A stretch of DNA of 64,000 nucleotides from Candidatus Lernaella stagnicola. GTDB lineage: Bacteria; Lernaellota; Lernaellaia; Lernaellales; Lernaellaceae. The DNA is taken from positions 150,126 through 214,125 of the forward strand of contig JAVCCK010000034.1 in the NCBI GenBank assembly GCA_030765525.1, given 5' to 3'. A program made the translations under genes and the position numbers. Shown here piece by piece: positions 34,667-44,487 of this stretch (within the stretch, counting starts at the first letter, position 1; each line of letters starts with the position of its first letter). The notes under the pieces are model-generated. The model saw only the letters and a list, made by a program, of their open reading frames with translations, did not search any database and was not told where the DNA came from.

Positions 34667-36934
34667 ATGAATCGGATCGAGCAGCTATCCCGTCCACGAA
34701 CGACGTTGTTACTCTTCGCCAGCGGCGCGTTTGCGCTTGTGTCTCAGACGGTATTATTGCGCCAGTTCATTGTCGCTGTGGGCGGTAACGAGGCGGCAAT
34801 CGGCCTCTATTTCGCTATGTGGTTCGCGGGCATCGGCATCGGCGCGGCCGTCGCGGGACGAAGGAGAGGGCCGGCGCGTGTCTCTCTATTGCGCGTAGCG
34901 TTTGCGGTTGGCGCAGTGTTACCGCCGCTGTTGCTCGTCGTCATGAAACTCGTACCGGTGTGGTCGGGCGGCGATGCAACGCAAGTGGCCGGATGGGGCG
35001 CCACGTCGGTGACGGCAGCGCTCGCTTCGCCCGCCGGTTTCTGGGTCGGATGGACCTTTCCCCTCATCGCCGCAACGCGCGCCGCGGATCGCTCCGTGAT
35101 CGGTAACATGTTTGTCGCCGAAGCCGGAGGTAGCGCGGCGGCCGGCCTACTGTTTTCATTCCTTTTGGCGTTGTGGACCCCGCCGTTCGGTGCGGCCTTG
35201 GCGGCCTCGGCGATTCTCATCGGCGGCGCGTCGGCGTTGTTTTCAAAGCGACTGGTTTACGTGGCGGCGGGCGCTGCGGCGATCGGCCTATTCCTCCTCA
35301 CGTTTAGTTCGCCGGTTCAACGTATCGAACAAAGCATCGAGAGCCTCCGATTCGCGGCGCTGGAGACCGGTTCGAGCTTCGACCGCTCGGTACAAACGCG
35401 GTACCAAAACGTCACCTTCGCGCGAAGCGGAGACCAGGTGCAGATATACGGCAATGGCGTTTACCTCGATAGCTTCCCTGATGTCTTCGTGTATCGCCAA
35501 CAAGCGGCGCTTTTGCTCAGTCAACACCCGAACCCGCGGCGCGTTTTGTTGCTCGGCGGCGGCTTGAACGGCTTGGCGGCCGAATTACTGGCTGCGTCGG
35601 TCGTTGAATCGGTGGAAATCGTCGCGCTCGACGAGGAATACGGCCGGGAGATGATCGCCCGTCTGCCGCCGGAACAACAGCGATTGTTGCGTCATCCGCG
35701 CCTGACGATTACCTATCAGGATCCCCGCCGGTATCTTCGCGCCGCGGGCCCGGCGGTCGACCTGGCCGTCGTCATCGCGCCGGACCCGTCCACGGCGTTG
35801 ATCGGTCGGCTGTTCACCGTGGAGTTTTTCCGCGAAGTGCGCGCCCGTCTGGCCGACGGCGGCGTGTTCATGACGTCAGTCACCGGCTCCGAGAACTACC
35901 TGGGCGACGAAATCGGGGGCTACGTCGGGGCCATCAAGGCGTCGCTGGACCGCGCGTTTGCCGGCGTTCTTGTACTACCGGGGGAACAGACGTGGTTCGT
36001 CGCCAAAACGGCGGCCGCGCCCAACGAGGACCCGGCGCGCATGCGCGAAAATTACGCCGCCGCGTTTCGCGGCGCACCGCCGCTGCCGGTGGAAGTCGTG
36101 GATCAATTCGTCGTTCCCGAACGTATCGACAGCTTCGCCGCGCAACTGAAAGCGGTGCGTGCCGAGCCCAATACGCAGATGCGTCCCGTGGCCTTTCTCG
36201 CGTTCTTGCGCGTCTGGGATCGTTATGCCGGCGGGGGATTAGGCGGCGTGTTGTCTCTGTTATCGCGCGCCAACACGAATTTCTGGATGAAGTTCTGGAC
36301 TGCGGTGGCGATGTTGTTGATCGCGGCGTCGCTGATGGGAAAAAGCGAAAAGTTGGATCGGCGCTGCGGAATGATCAGCCTGACAACGACCGGTTTTGCG
36401 GCGATGGGCTTGGTGATCGTTATCACGCTCGCCTATCAGTCGTTTATCGGCAACATGTACCAGATGATCGCGCTGCTGATCGGGCTCTACATGGCGGGGT
36501 TGGCGCTGGGCGGTTATACGGCCACGAGGTTGGTGGAGCGAGGCGCCGCACCGCTGCGGTTGCTGATGCTGGGCGACTTCCTTTTCGCTGCCGTCGCGTT
36601 CGTGTTGGCAATCAGCCTGCCGAGCGCCGGATCGTGGTCGGTGACGCCGGCGGCGGTGTTCCTGCTCAGCATTGTTTGCGCGGGCGGCTTTGCGGCTGGA
36701 ACCGCGTTCCCGCTGACGGCCGAATTGCTGGCGGCGGCGGGCGAGGGCGTCGGCGTGCGGGCTGGACGCGTGGAAATGGCGGACCACCTTGCGGCCCTGG
36801 TCGGCGCGTTGGTGGTTGGCCTTTGGCTGCTGCCGACGGCGGGATTAGTCGGCGCGAGTGTGGGCTTGGCGATCCTCAAAGGTGCGGCAGGGACCGCGGC
36901 GGGCGTTGGCTCGAAACGGCGGCCGGCGAAATGA
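34667..36934 (+). CDS. Polytopic membrane protein with spermidine-synthase-like domain (copy 3, divergent)
   Basis: 755 residues with the same overall plan as the 15024/17436 pair: N-terminal membrane segments (about 15-225, beginning LLLFASGAFALVSQTVLLRQF), a Rossmann domain (about 230-490) and a C-terminal membrane half (about 535-745). The nucleotide loop is RVLLLGGGLNGLAAELL, with VEIVALDEEY after strand 2. VVIAPDPSTALIGRLFTVEFF is the family motif near the active site. It diverges strongly from the tandem pair. It starts at an ATG only 15 bases after the preceding terminator's T-run and has no obvious ribosome-binding site. Confidence 0.7.
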   Translation: MNRIEQLSRPRTTLLLFASGAFALVSQTVLLRQFIVAVGGNEAAIGLYFAMWFAGIGIGAAVAGRRRGPARVSLLRVAFAVGAVLPPLLLVVMKLVPVWSGGDATQVAGWGATSVTAALASPAGFWVGWTFPLIAATRAADRSVIGNMFVAEAGGSAAAGLLFSFLLALWTPPFGAALAASAILIGGASALFSKRLVYVAAGAAAIGLFLLTFSSPVQRIEQSIESLRFAALETGSSFDRSVQTRYQNVTFARSGDQVQIYGNGVYLDSFPDVFVYRQQAALLLSQHPNPRRVLLLGGGLNGLAAELLAASVVESVEIVALDEEYGREMIARLPPEQQRLLRHPRLTITYQDPRRYLRAAGPAVDLAVVIAPDPSTALIGRLFTVEFFREVRARLADGGVFMTSVTGSENYLGDEIGGYVGAIKASLDRAFAGVLVLPGEQTWFVAKTAAAPNEDPARMRENYAAAFRGAPPLPVEVVDQFVVPERIDSFAAQLKAVRAEPNTQMRPVAFLAFLRVWDRYAGGGLGGVLSLLSRANTNFWMKFWTAVAMLLIAASLMGKSEKLDRRCGMISLTTTGFAAMGLVIVITLAYQSFIGNMYQMIALLIGLYMAGLALGGYTATRLVERGAAPLRLLMLGDFLFAAVAFVLAISLPSAGSWSVTPAAVFLLSIVCAGGFAAGTAFPLTAELLAAAGEGVGVRAGRVEMADHLAALVGALVVGLWLLPTAGLVGASVGLAILKGAAGTAAGVGSKRRPAK

Positions 36935-36938
36935 GCGC

Positions 36939-36967
36939 TTGCAGCGTTGCGCGATTTATTGTAATAA
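36939..36967 (+). promoter_or_regulatory. Possible tRNA promoter
   Basis: TTGCAG (36939-36944) and TAATAA (36962-36967) are 17 bases apart, and transcription would begin about seven bases before the tRNA. The -10 match is weak; the geometry is the main support. Confidence 0.35.
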
Positions 36968-36980
36968 GACAGGACTTTTC

Positions 36981-37052
36981 GGGCGGTTAACTCAGCGGTA
37001 GAGTGCCATCCTCACACGGTGGAAGTCGCTGGTTCGAATCCAGTACCGCCCA
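36981..37052 (+). tRNA. tRNA-Val (anticodon CAC)
   Basis: The acceptor stem GGGCGGT pairs with ACCGCCC, and the discriminator base is A (37052). The D-arm contains AGCGGTA. The anticodon stem CCATC/GGTGG encloses CTCACAC, with CAC at positions 34-36 (reads GUG). The T-arm has GGTTCGAATCC. The 3' CCA is not encoded. 72 nt, no intron. Confidence 0.95.
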
Positions 37053-37118
37053 ATGCAAACGTCCGATTTCCGCCCACTTTCGGCGGCATTTTTATTTTCG
37101 GATCTCGACGGGAGAGAC

Positions 37119-38507
37119 ATGCGCGGCTCTGCATTTTTCATTGCGCTTCTGATCGCGCTGTTGTGTTGCGGCGGTTGCGCTACATTCTCCGGCGGCAAAG
37201 CCAAGCAGAGCGCGCCGCCGACGGTTCCCGAGTTGGCCCCTGCGGTTGCCGTGCAGATAACGCCCGCCGAAACCGCCTTGCCCGAAGAATTATACAACGA
37301 CGCGCGCGAGCGATACCTCAAAGCGGTCGAACTGACTCAGGCAAAAAAATACGACGAAGCGCTGATCGCCAACAGGCAGACGCTCGAGTTGCTTGCCAAA
37401 CCCTACGATCGCACGAAGGACGAAGTCCTCACGCGCAAGATCGATTCGCTTTACTTCGAGGTTTGCCTGGCCCAGGTGCGGATCGGGCGAATCACAGGCC
37501 GTTTCTCGCCGGTGCCGATCGAAAAAAAGCTCATCGGCATCGCCTTCAACGAAGAAGTGCAGCGCTGGTTGGCCTACTACGTGGGGCCGGGGCGCGCCAG
37601 CATGCAGAAGTACCTGTCGCGCTCGACACGCTATTTGCCGATGATTCGCAAAACTCTGGCCGAAGAAGGGGTTCCCGAAGATATCGGTTATTTGCCGATC
37701 ATTGAGAGCGGCTTTTCGGCCTACGCCTACAGCCCCGCCGCGGCGGTCGGCATGTGGCAGTTTATTGCGGCAACCGGAAAAACCTACGGGCTGACCATCA
37801 ACACCTGGGTGGACGAACGTCGCGATCCGGAAAAAGCCACGGGCGCTGCGGCGCGGTATCTGAAGGACCTGCACGAATCTTTAGGCGATTGGGCGCTGGC
37901 CCTGGCGGCCTACAATTGCGGTGAGGGCCGTGTCAACGGGGCGATCCGTAACGCCGGGCACCGCGACTATTGGGGCCTGTCTCTGCCGGCTGAGACCCGC
38001 TCGTACGTGCCGAAGTACTTTGCGGCGGTGCTGATCGCCCGCGATCCGGAAATGTACGGCATGTACGTTACGCCCGAAGACCCGCTGGAGGTCTCGCGTG
38101 TCGAACTAAACGGCGTGGTATCGATTAAGGCCTTCGCCCAGTACGCCGGGGTCTCCTACGAAGATCTCAAGGCCATGAATCCCGAGTTGCTGGGGACGCA
38201 CACACCGCCGAAAGTGGCCAACTACCGGATCAACGTGCCGACGGCCGGTGTCGCGGCCATCAAGCAGAAGCTGACCGAGGCGAAGGTAGGCAATCCTTAC
38301 CTGAGCAAGAAGGAAATCGCCAAGCTGTCCCGCCCCAAAGGCCGTGGCGGCATCATCATCTACCGTGTCAAAAAGGGCGACAGTTTGGGCAAGATCGCCC
38401 GCAAATACCGCACGACGGTGAAGATGATACTCCGCTACAATCGCGTCAATCCACGGCGGCTGCAAATCGGGCAGAAGCTGCGCATTCCGGTTGGCCGCAA
38501 GCGCTGA
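37119..38507 (+). CDS. MltD-like lytic transglycosylase with LysM
   Basis: Cleaves the MurNAc-GlcNAc bond of peptidoglycan. I start at the ATG at 37119 (GGGAGA upstream), giving 462 residues and a lipoprotein signal with lipobox CGGC near residue 20. The SLT domain spans about 180-320: the catalytic Glu is E196 in [14 protein letters not shown], followed by [18 protein letters not shown] and [16 protein letters not shown]. One clear LysM domain ends the protein (about 415-460, [16 protein letters not shown]), with a weaker LysM-like segment at about 330-375. It abuts the convergent M23 gene. Confidence 0.88.
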   Translation: MRGSAFFIALLIALLCCGGCATFSGGKAKQSAPPTVPELAPAVAVQITPAETALPEELYNDARERYLKAVELTQAKKYDEALIANRQTLELLAKPYDRTKDEVLTRKIDSLYFEVCLAQVRIGRITGRFSPVPIEKKLIGIAFNEEVQRWLAYYVGPGRASMQKYLSRSTRYLPMIRKTLAEEGVPEDIGYLPIIESGFSAYAYSPAAAVGMWQFIAATGKTYGLTINTWVDERRDPEKATGAAARYLKDLHESLGDWALALAAYNCGEGRVNGAIRNAGHRDYWGLSLPAETRSYVPKYFAAVLIARDPEMYGMYVTPEDPLEVSRVELNGVVSIKAFAQYAGVSYEDLKAMNPELLGTHTPPKVANYRINVPTAGVAAIKQKLTEAKVGNPYLSKKEIAKLSRPKGRGGIIIYRVKKGDSLGKIARKYRTTVKMILRYNRVNPRRLQIGQKLRIPVGRKR

Positions 38508-40457
38508 TTATTCCAAAACATCGAAGCTGAAAGAACGGTTCGCGCGATTCCCGGCGCGATCGCTAAGGGCGACGGACAAGGTGTGCCGCCCCGGTGCCAA
38601 CGAAGCGGCCGGTCGCAGGCGAAACTGTTTCTTGTAGGGCTGGAATTCGACGATCTGCGCTTTGCCGTCGAGGGCAACGCGAATCGCGCGGTCGGATATC
38701 CCGCTGCCGCGATCGGTCACGAACACCCGTATCCAGGGGCGGCGACTCTTCTCGACCAGCATCTCCCCGATCTCTGGCGCTTCCACATCGCGCAACAACG
38801 CATAGGTTCCCAACAAGGGGACTGCGGCTCTGTGGCCCTTCTCCAAATGCCACCACGTGCCGCGGTCGAATAAATAGAGACCGAGGCCGGCGCTTTTCAC
38901 GCCCGGGGGGAGGTGAATGGTCAGGCGCGGTTTCTTACGCAAGGGTTCCCACGGCTCACCGAAGGAATACGCTTTGCCGACCGCCGCCGCCCACGCGGGA
39001 ACGCGGGGTGCGCTTTCCGAAATGCGGATCAAAGTCGAATCGTAGGTCGACGCGGCCGGAAACGACAGACGGGCCCGACCGTCCGGACTGCGCAACTCGG
39101 TGGCCGATTTGGCGACGGCAAACCGGAACGTCCGGCTATCGAAACGACCGCCGACGCCGACCACGATGCGCAGCGTCGCGTTACGGTCGCGCGGTACATG
39201 CACGGCGAGGTGATGACGTTTGCCGTGGGCCGTGTGGCGAAACCGTGCGGTCTTGATCTGCCGTCCCGGTGGATCGACCGTCGCGGCAAACGTAATGTCG
39301 TCAGCCACGCCGCCGGCGACGGTGAAGCTCATCACGGCGTACGTGCGCCGCCATTCCATTTCGACATCGCGCAGAAAATCCGTGTCGTCCGTCGAGGGCG
39401 AGGGAGCGGCCGCAGGTGTCAACGCGGCGACTGCTTCGGTGGACAGAACACGAATCGGCACGAGGACGACGGTTCGGTTTCCTTTTTCGTCCAGCGCGGT
39501 CACCGTGATTTGGTGCGACCCGGGCGAGAGGTCGTCCAATTTACCGCTGAGGTTGCTCGGCTGATGAAACGCGGTCGACCCGAACAATCGATACATGCGG
39601 ATGAAGAAACGCCGCTGCAGCGAGGCGAGGCGGGTGTCGTAACTCAGCGCGCTGATGTGCGCCTGCCCGTAGCCCACCGAAGTGAAGCGGTGCCGGAATA
39701 CGTCGCGGCCATCCACTTGCAGGTGCAGTTCGGCCGGTGCCAAGTCGCGGTCGCTACGCGGCTGCCGATCGTAGGCTTCGATCTCCACGCCCACGCGGCC
39801 TGCGATTTCCACCGGGGAAACGTCACCTCCGGCGGGGATGGGAACGATTTTCGGCATGACATCGCCGTCGACCAGACTGTCGAAACTAAGTGGCACAAAA
39901 CGCAGGGCGCGGATCACCGGCGGCATGTCGTCGGGGAGCGGGAAATCGTGCCGCAAGGGGTTAAGAGGGCGACCGCTCGCGCCACGGATCTCAAAATGCA
40001 GATGGGACACGTCGGTGCCGGCGTCCCCGGCAAAACCGATGATTTCCCCTTGCTCGACCGAAAGTGCTTCGGCTTTGTTCAGCGTCCAATCGAGGCGATA
40101 GCCGCCGCGCGCGCGCTGTCGTTTTTCGACTTGCGCTGCGATCTTCGGCGCGAAGCCGTCGAGGTGTCCGTATACGGCGGTTCGGCCGTCGCGCAGTCGT
40201 TGGTACAAGACCTTGCCATAGCCGTAAGGCGAGCATTTGATGCGGTAGATGACGCCGTCGTCAACGGCTCGAACGGGCGTGCCGAGGCGGTGAAATGTCC
40301 AGAGGTCGAGTCCGAGGTGGGCGTGGCCGTGTCGATACTGACCGTAATTACTCGACACCGAGGGCGGCGCGTCCAAGGGGTAGATAAGTCCGGCAAGCGC
40401 AGGACCTGCGGATAGGAAAACAACGAGCAGAGCGAGAAAGGTCGACCGGCGTGCCAT
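38508..40457 (-). CDS. M23-family peptidase-like protein with long C-terminal extension
   Basis: 649 residues from the ATG at 40457; the frame extends upstream, but this start gives a clean signal peptide (FLALLVVFLSAGPALA) and avoids overlap with the upstream gene. The LytM/M23 domain spans about 25-165 and keeps the zinc and catalytic residues: H47 and D51 (HLGLD), H98 (YGHLDG) and H152/H154 (SHLHFEIR). The remaining 480 residues are beta-rich Ig-like modules (e.g. LAPGRHTLSVALSDRAGN near the end). Expected role: D,D-endopeptidase or wall-binding protein. It lies 17 bases after the MepA-like gene in the same operon. Confidence 0.8.
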   Translation of the reverse strand: MARRSTFLALLVVFLSAGPALAGLIYPLDAPPSVSSNYGQYRHGHAHLGLDLWTFHRLGTPVRAVDDGVIYRIKCSPYGYGKVLYQRLRDGRTAVYGHLDGFAPKIAAQVEKRQRARGGYRLDWTLNKAEALSVEQGEIIGFAGDAGTDVSHLHFEIRGASGRPLNPLRHDFPLPDDMPPVIRALRFVPLSFDSLVDGDVMPKIVPIPAGGDVSPVEIAGRVGVEIEAYDRQPRSDRDLAPAELHLQVDGRDVFRHRFTSVGYGQAHISALSYDTRLASLQRRFFIRMYRLFGSTAFHQPSNLSGKLDDLSPGSHQITVTALDEKGNRTVVLVPIRVLSTEAVAALTPAAAPSPSTDDTDFLRDVEMEWRRTYAVMSFTVAGGVADDITFAATVDPPGRQIKTARFRHTAHGKRHHLAVHVPRDRNATLRIVVGVGGRFDSRTFRFAVAKSATELRSPDGRARLSFPAASTYDSTLIRISESAPRVPAWAAAVGKAYSFGEPWEPLRKKPRLTIHLPPGVKSAGLGLYLFDRGTWWHLEKGHRAAVPLLGTYALLRDVEAPEIGEMLVEKSRRPWIRVFVTDRGSGISDRAIRVALDGKAQIVEFQPYKKQFRLRPAASLAPGRHTLSVALSDRAGNRANRSFSFDVLE

Positions 40458-40474
40458 CAATCGCCGGACGGTCG

Positions 40475-41614
40475 TCACCGCGATTTGGCGGTGGCGGCGG
40501 GTTTCTTGTGCGTCGGGCGGTACAGCGTCAACGTCTGGCCGACGCGAAGTCGCGCGGTCGAACTCAAGTCGTTCCAGGCGCGGACCTGGCTGACGGTCAC
40601 GCCATATTTGCGAGCGATCGACCACAACGTATCGCCTTTGCGGACGCGGTATGCCGTCGGTTGTCCGGCGGTTCCGTAATAGGCGCGGCGGGCGCGCTTG
40701 GCGGTGATGGCCGAACTCATCGCGGCGGCGGCGGTACTCGCGGTGCCGGCGTCGTTCATTTGACTTTGCAGTTGGGCCAATCGCGGCTCTTTGAAGTCGG
40801 CGTTACGGGCGTTAGCTACGGCGATGGGGCTGTAGAAACGAATGTGGTAGTGGTTGAGGTGGCCGCGCGAGTGGCGAATGATTCCCTGTCGTTCGCGGCG
40901 ACCTTTGGGGTATTGGAACACGCGGTCGAGATATGCTTGCGGATAGTGCAGGCGATTCTTCACGTAGTTGTAAAGAAGGGCTTGAATTTGGTAGTCGAGA
41001 AAGACGAATTTCACCGTGTTCAGATCGATCAACGATTCTAAATACAACCAGTTGCGCGGTACGTCGAGATTCTTACTGCTACCGTCCACGAGATGGCCGG
41101 GCGCAGCGTTCTTGAAATAGAATCCGATATCAGCGTCGCGGCCCGCTTGGTGAGAACGGTGCGTGCTCAAACGCCCGCCCTGCGGATAACTGATGTCTCC
41201 CATCGCTAAACGATGAGACGAGCCGAAACGGTCGTGCACCTTCGTCGCCGCGAATAGAAGACCGTCGACGGTTTCGGGCGTCGCCCACTGGCGATCGGGC
41301 CGAGCGGCGACATAATACTTGGTGTTGCGCGGGAAAAGCACACCGCCCCGCAAGGCGCCGCGATTGGGAAAACCGATCGATTTGCAGCGCGCGTATACCT
41401 TTTTGGGATACGTCGCATAGTCGGCTAGTTTTACGGTTTCAGGCAATTTGACATCGTATTCCGGCGTGAAGATCGCGTCGGGCTCGGGCAGGGGCGGCAC
41501 ATCATCTTCCTCTGTGGGACCGGGCACCATGGCGATGGCCACAGGCACGATCACCACGAGCGCCACGAGCGCCAACATGGTGAGGATTCGAATTTCGAGC
41601 CGCTTAACCGTCAT
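40475..41614 (-). CDS. MepA-like murein endopeptidase with C-terminal LysM
   Basis: Penicillin-insensitive murein endopeptidase (LAS/M74 family), which cleaves D-Ala-mDAP crosslinks. The 379-residue protein has an N-terminal membrane anchor or uncleaved signal (about 8-30). Zinc ligands are visible as H155 and D162 in SHQAGRDADIGFYF, and in HLNHYHIRF (H255, H257). A LysM domain lies at about 321-366 (YRVRKGDTLWSIARKYGV); LysM is not part of E. coli MepA. It begins a minus-strand pair with the M23 gene. Confidence 0.85.
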   Translation of the reverse strand: MTVKRLEIRILTMLALVALVVIVPVAIAMVPGPTEEDDVPPLPEPDAIFTPEYDVKLPETVKLADYATYPKKVYARCKSIGFPNRGALRGGVLFPRNTKYYVAARPDRQWATPETVDGLLFAATKVHDRFGSSHRLAMGDISYPQGGRLSTHRSHQAGRDADIGFYFKNAAPGHLVDGSSKNLDVPRNWLYLESLIDLNTVKFVFLDYQIQALLYNYVKNRLHYPQAYLDRVFQYPKGRRERQGIIRHSRGHLNHYHIRFYSPIAVANARNADFKEPRLAQLQSQMNDAGTASTAAAAMSSAITAKRARRAYYGTAGQPTAYRVRKGDTLWSIARKYGVTVSQVRAWNDLSSTARLRVGQTLTLYRPTHKKPAATAKSR

Positions 41615-41697
41615 TTACACTCCAAATCGCGAGCCAAGGTATTATAAGTAGACGCCCCGACGTGTCAAATATCGCCGGGTCCTTGAGCCAACGCGAT

Positions 41698-43512
41698 TTA
41701 ATCGGCAGAGATGGCCTCCATTAATTCTTCTTCGCGCTTGTACGGATCGGTGAAAAACACCGCTTTGCCTTCTTCGTTACTGGTTACGGTGACGTACACC
41801 ATGTGGATCGGCACCTTGCTCAGCAGGTGGATCGTCTTTTGCCTCCGGGATTCGAGCAAGTCGTCGAATTCCTTGAGCCCCGGGTTTTCATCCTGCGCCA
41901 GCAGGTATTTCGCCACGTCCACCGGGTCCTGCAAGCGCATGCAGCCGTGGCTATAGGTGCGCAGCGCGCGTTTGAACAAGTATTTCGTGGGTGTGTCATG
42001 CAAGTAGACGCTGTGTCTGTTCGGGAAGAGGATTTTCACGACGCCCAGGGCGTTGCCGCGGCCCGGCGGTTGCGTGACCGCTGCGATTTTCTTGATCGTT
42101 TCGCCGTCCTCTTCGTACACGACTTTGGCCACGTATCCTTTCTTCTTGAACCAATCGGGGTCCTCGACGAACTGCGGGAGCATTTCTTCTTTGATGATGC
42201 GTTGCGGAACCAGCCAAGGCGGATTGATGACGATTTTTTCGATCTCATCGGAGAATTCCGGCGTGTGGTTCTTCCCGATTCGGTTGCCGATGATGATGCG
42301 ATGCCTGCGCACGATCGTACCGCCGTTGTCCCGGTACACTTCTAATTCCTGACTTCCGAGGTTGACGCGCAGAAAATAGTCGCTGCCGCGGGTTGGTGAG
42401 TTCCGCAGCTTCTGCAGCGCGATTTTCAATTGCTTGACACGGTCGGACATGGGAACGTTTAGCCGTTCGATGGTGCGGGCTTCGATTTTTCCGTCAGGAG
42501 TCACCTGGCGATCTTCCTGGTATTTGTAGATCGCTTGTTCGAAGGCCTCGTCAAACTCACCGTCCACCGGCCCATCCCAGTAGCCCTCGAATTTGAATCG
42601 CTCTTGATATGTGGTCACCAACGCCTTGTTCTTGCTACCCTTTTTCGCATGCTGGCGCCGGGTGAAGGTCGGCGGCTGCGGCATTTTGGCGAGTTTTCGA
42701 AAGCGTGCGAGTTCTTTTTTCAGCGCCGCGTAATGGGGGGAGAGGGGGATCATCTTTTTCAACGTCCCGGCCATGTCGCTTTTGCTATCTTCCCAGAATT
42801 TGGAGAAATTCTCGGTATCCATCACCATGTCGGTGGCGTGGCGCATGAAGTTGACGGCGTCGAGCGCTTCGAGCTGGACGATGGCCGTATCCCGATTCTT
42901 CGCCGCGTCTTTTGCCTTGGTCAGCATCTCCTGCAGGCTGGGAAACTTTCCCTTGTTTACGGGTTTTGCGGCGAAGGTGAGAATGGAATCAGGCGAAAAA
43001 TCATCAAGCGCCGCGGCGCTGAGCGCGTCGGTAAGCTTGGCGCTTTCGGCTTGGTCAAGAGAAGTTCCGGGAAGCGACGCCAGGAAGGCGAGGCTCTCGT
43101 TGAGGAGCGTCTCCCATTTTGTTCGTTGCTCAAGGCGATAGGGGGCGGGATCGAAACCCTCGCTGCGAAGCTGGTCGATGCGGGCGTTTAGCTGCTTGTG
43201 CTGCTCGGTCAGCTTCTGGGCGACGACGAAGCGGTACGCATACGGCTCCGGCCCGTACACCGTTTGCAGCAACGAGGCGTAGTCGGCCGATTCAGCAATG
43301 GCCTGCTGCAATCGCTGCGTCATGATGTCCGGTTCTTTGGCCTTGCTATCGTACTGCTCTGCGATCACGCCGCCCGCGTCTTTGGCGAAGCTTCGCACGG
43401 CCCACGAGGCGCGAACACTCGAGCACGCCGCGCAACCAGCCACGATGGCGGAAAGAACCACGACCAATACGGTCGACACGATGAAGGTTTCATTTCGCCT
43501 GGTGTAAGCCAT
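41698..43512 (-). CDS. L,D-transpeptidase (YcbB/LdtD-type, YkuD fold)
   Basis: Makes mDAP-mDAP (3-3) crosslinks in peptidoglycan. 604 residues: a signal peptide with possible lipobox VAGC (about 27), a helical scaffold region (about 40-300), a peptidoglycan-binding domain (about 305-355; YWDGPVDGEFDEAFEQAIYKY) and the YkuD domain (about 385-560) with catalytic Cys524 in SHGCMR and the upstream His in YLHDTP. The length and order match YcbB/LdtD rather than the short ErfK group. It lies 83 bases upstream of the MepA-like gene on the same strand. Confidence 0.88.
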   Translation of the reverse strand: MAYTRRNETFIVSTVLVVVLSAIVAGCAACSSVRASWAVRSFAKDAGGVIAEQYDSKAKEPDIMTQRLQQAIAESADYASLLQTVYGPEPYAYRFVVAQKLTEQHKQLNARIDQLRSEGFDPAPYRLEQRTKWETLLNESLAFLASLPGTSLDQAESAKLTDALSAAALDDFSPDSILTFAAKPVNKGKFPSLQEMLTKAKDAAKNRDTAIVQLEALDAVNFMRHATDMVMDTENFSKFWEDSKSDMAGTLKKMIPLSPHYAALKKELARFRKLAKMPQPPTFTRRQHAKKGSKNKALVTTYQERFKFEGYWDGPVDGEFDEAFEQAIYKYQEDRQVTPDGKIEARTIERLNVPMSDRVKQLKIALQKLRNSPTRGSDYFLRVNLGSQELEVYRDNGGTIVRRHRIIIGNRIGKNHTPEFSDEIEKIVINPPWLVPQRIIKEEMLPQFVEDPDWFKKKGYVAKVVYEEDGETIKKIAAVTQPPGRGNALGVVKILFPNRHSVYLHDTPTKYLFKRALRTYSHGCMRLQDPVDVAKYLLAQDENPGLKEFDDLLESRRQKTIHLLSKVPIHMVYVTVTSNEEGKAVFFTDPYKREEELMEAISAD

Positions 43513-43598
43513 CGATATAAATTTCCCCTATGAACCTCAAATAAGGTTTCGAGCTATTATAGATGTTTTTTCCGGAGGGCTCAACGAGGAAAAGAGAC

Positions 43599-43625
43599 AA
43601 AAAAAGGGCGGGAAAACCCGCCCTT
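43599..43625 (-). terminator. Rho-independent terminator of the 43645-44277 gene
   Basis: GGGCGGG (43606-43612) and CCCGCCC (43617-43623) flank an AAAA loop. On the minus strand the stem is followed by a run of Ts (43605-43599). Confidence 0.9.
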
Positions 43626-43644
43626 GAGTCGCAATAGTTAAAGT

Positions 43645-44277
43645 TTATTCAGCGGTCGCGTCGGCGGCCATCGCTTTGCCTTTTTCCGTAATTTTGCCAA
43701 CCGTCGCGATCAACTGGTCGATCGTCGGTTTGATTTGGTCGACGACTTTCTTTGTTTTTTTCATCGTTTTGCCCATGTCGGCGCCGTACTTGCCGTAGCC
43801 CATCGGGTCTTCCTTGATTTTACCCTGCAGGCCGCCGGTGAAAGACGTGGCGCTGGCAACCAGCTTCGCACCGTCACCCATGAGCGCTTCGAGTGCTTTT
43901 TGTGCCAATTCGTTGTTTTTCTTCAGTTTATCGAGTTCTTCGGGGTCCTTAACTTCGGCCAGTTTCGCATCGGTGTCTTTCAGGACGTTCTGCGCGAAGG
44001 TCAAGCCGAGTTCCATTTTGGCCAAGGAAGTCGCGATACCGTCATAGTCTTTGTCGCCGTATACGGCCACCGCGCCGATTTCTTTGCCCGGATCCAAATC
44101 CGTGCCTTCATATTCTTTCAACGACGCGTCGACGTCGGAAAGCACAAAGGTTTTGACTTCCTTCTTAAGCTTGGATTTCATCTTCTTTATGTCACCGAGA
44201 CCGAAAGCAAGCGCAGAACTGGCGGCAAAAACCACCACGAGCGAGATTACCATTAGCGTTAAAACGGTCCTCTTCAT
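43645..44277 (-). CDS. Secreted helical protein of unknown function
   Basis: 210 residues from the ATG at 44277, which has AAGGAG at ideal spacing. A clear signal peptide ends near ALAF (about 25). The mature part is Lys/Asp/Glu-rich and helical (SKLKKEVKTF; DPEELDKLKKNNELAQKAL; KTMKKTKKVVDQIKP), with no Cys and no known domain. A strong terminator follows, so it is a single-gene unit. Composition and size suggest an abundant periplasmic protein. Function unknown. Confidence 0.7.
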   Translation of the reverse strand: MKRTVLTLMVISLVVVFAASSALAFGLGDIKKMKSKLKKEVKTFVLSDVDASLKEYEGTDLDPGKEIGAVAVYGDKDYDGIATSLAKMELGLTFAQNVLKDTDAKLAEVKDPEELDKLKKNNELAQKALEALMGDGAKLVASATSFTGGLQGKIKEDPMGYGKYGADMGKTMKKTKKVVDQIKPTIDQLIATVGKITEKGKAMAADATAE

Positions 44278-44411
44278 TGCTAAACTCCTTCTGGTTTCGT
44301 TTTTCGGACGCTTGGCGCAAGCCAAATTTGTGTGCCGTTTATTCCGTGATGATGCCTAAACCGATAACACATGTGTCCACCACAGTCGAGACCTGCTGTC
44401 ACTTTTATTCA

Positions 44412-44440
44412 TTGACTACCTGCCGGTCGTGGCCTACTTT
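44412..44440 (+). promoter_or_regulatory. sigma70-like promoter for the 44488 operon
   Basis: TTGACT (44412-44417), a 17-base spacer, then TACTTT (44435-44440). Transcription would start about 40 bases before the ATG at 44488. Confidence 0.5.
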
Positions 44441-44487
44441 TTCAAGTAATGATCGCTGCTACGACTAGAAACAAAAGGACTGTCATA

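Noticed and set aside
36981-37052. tRNA-Val as an integration site
   Set aside because: No duplicated tRNA 3' end, integrase or composition change follows; the next gene is a housekeeping-type transglycosylase.
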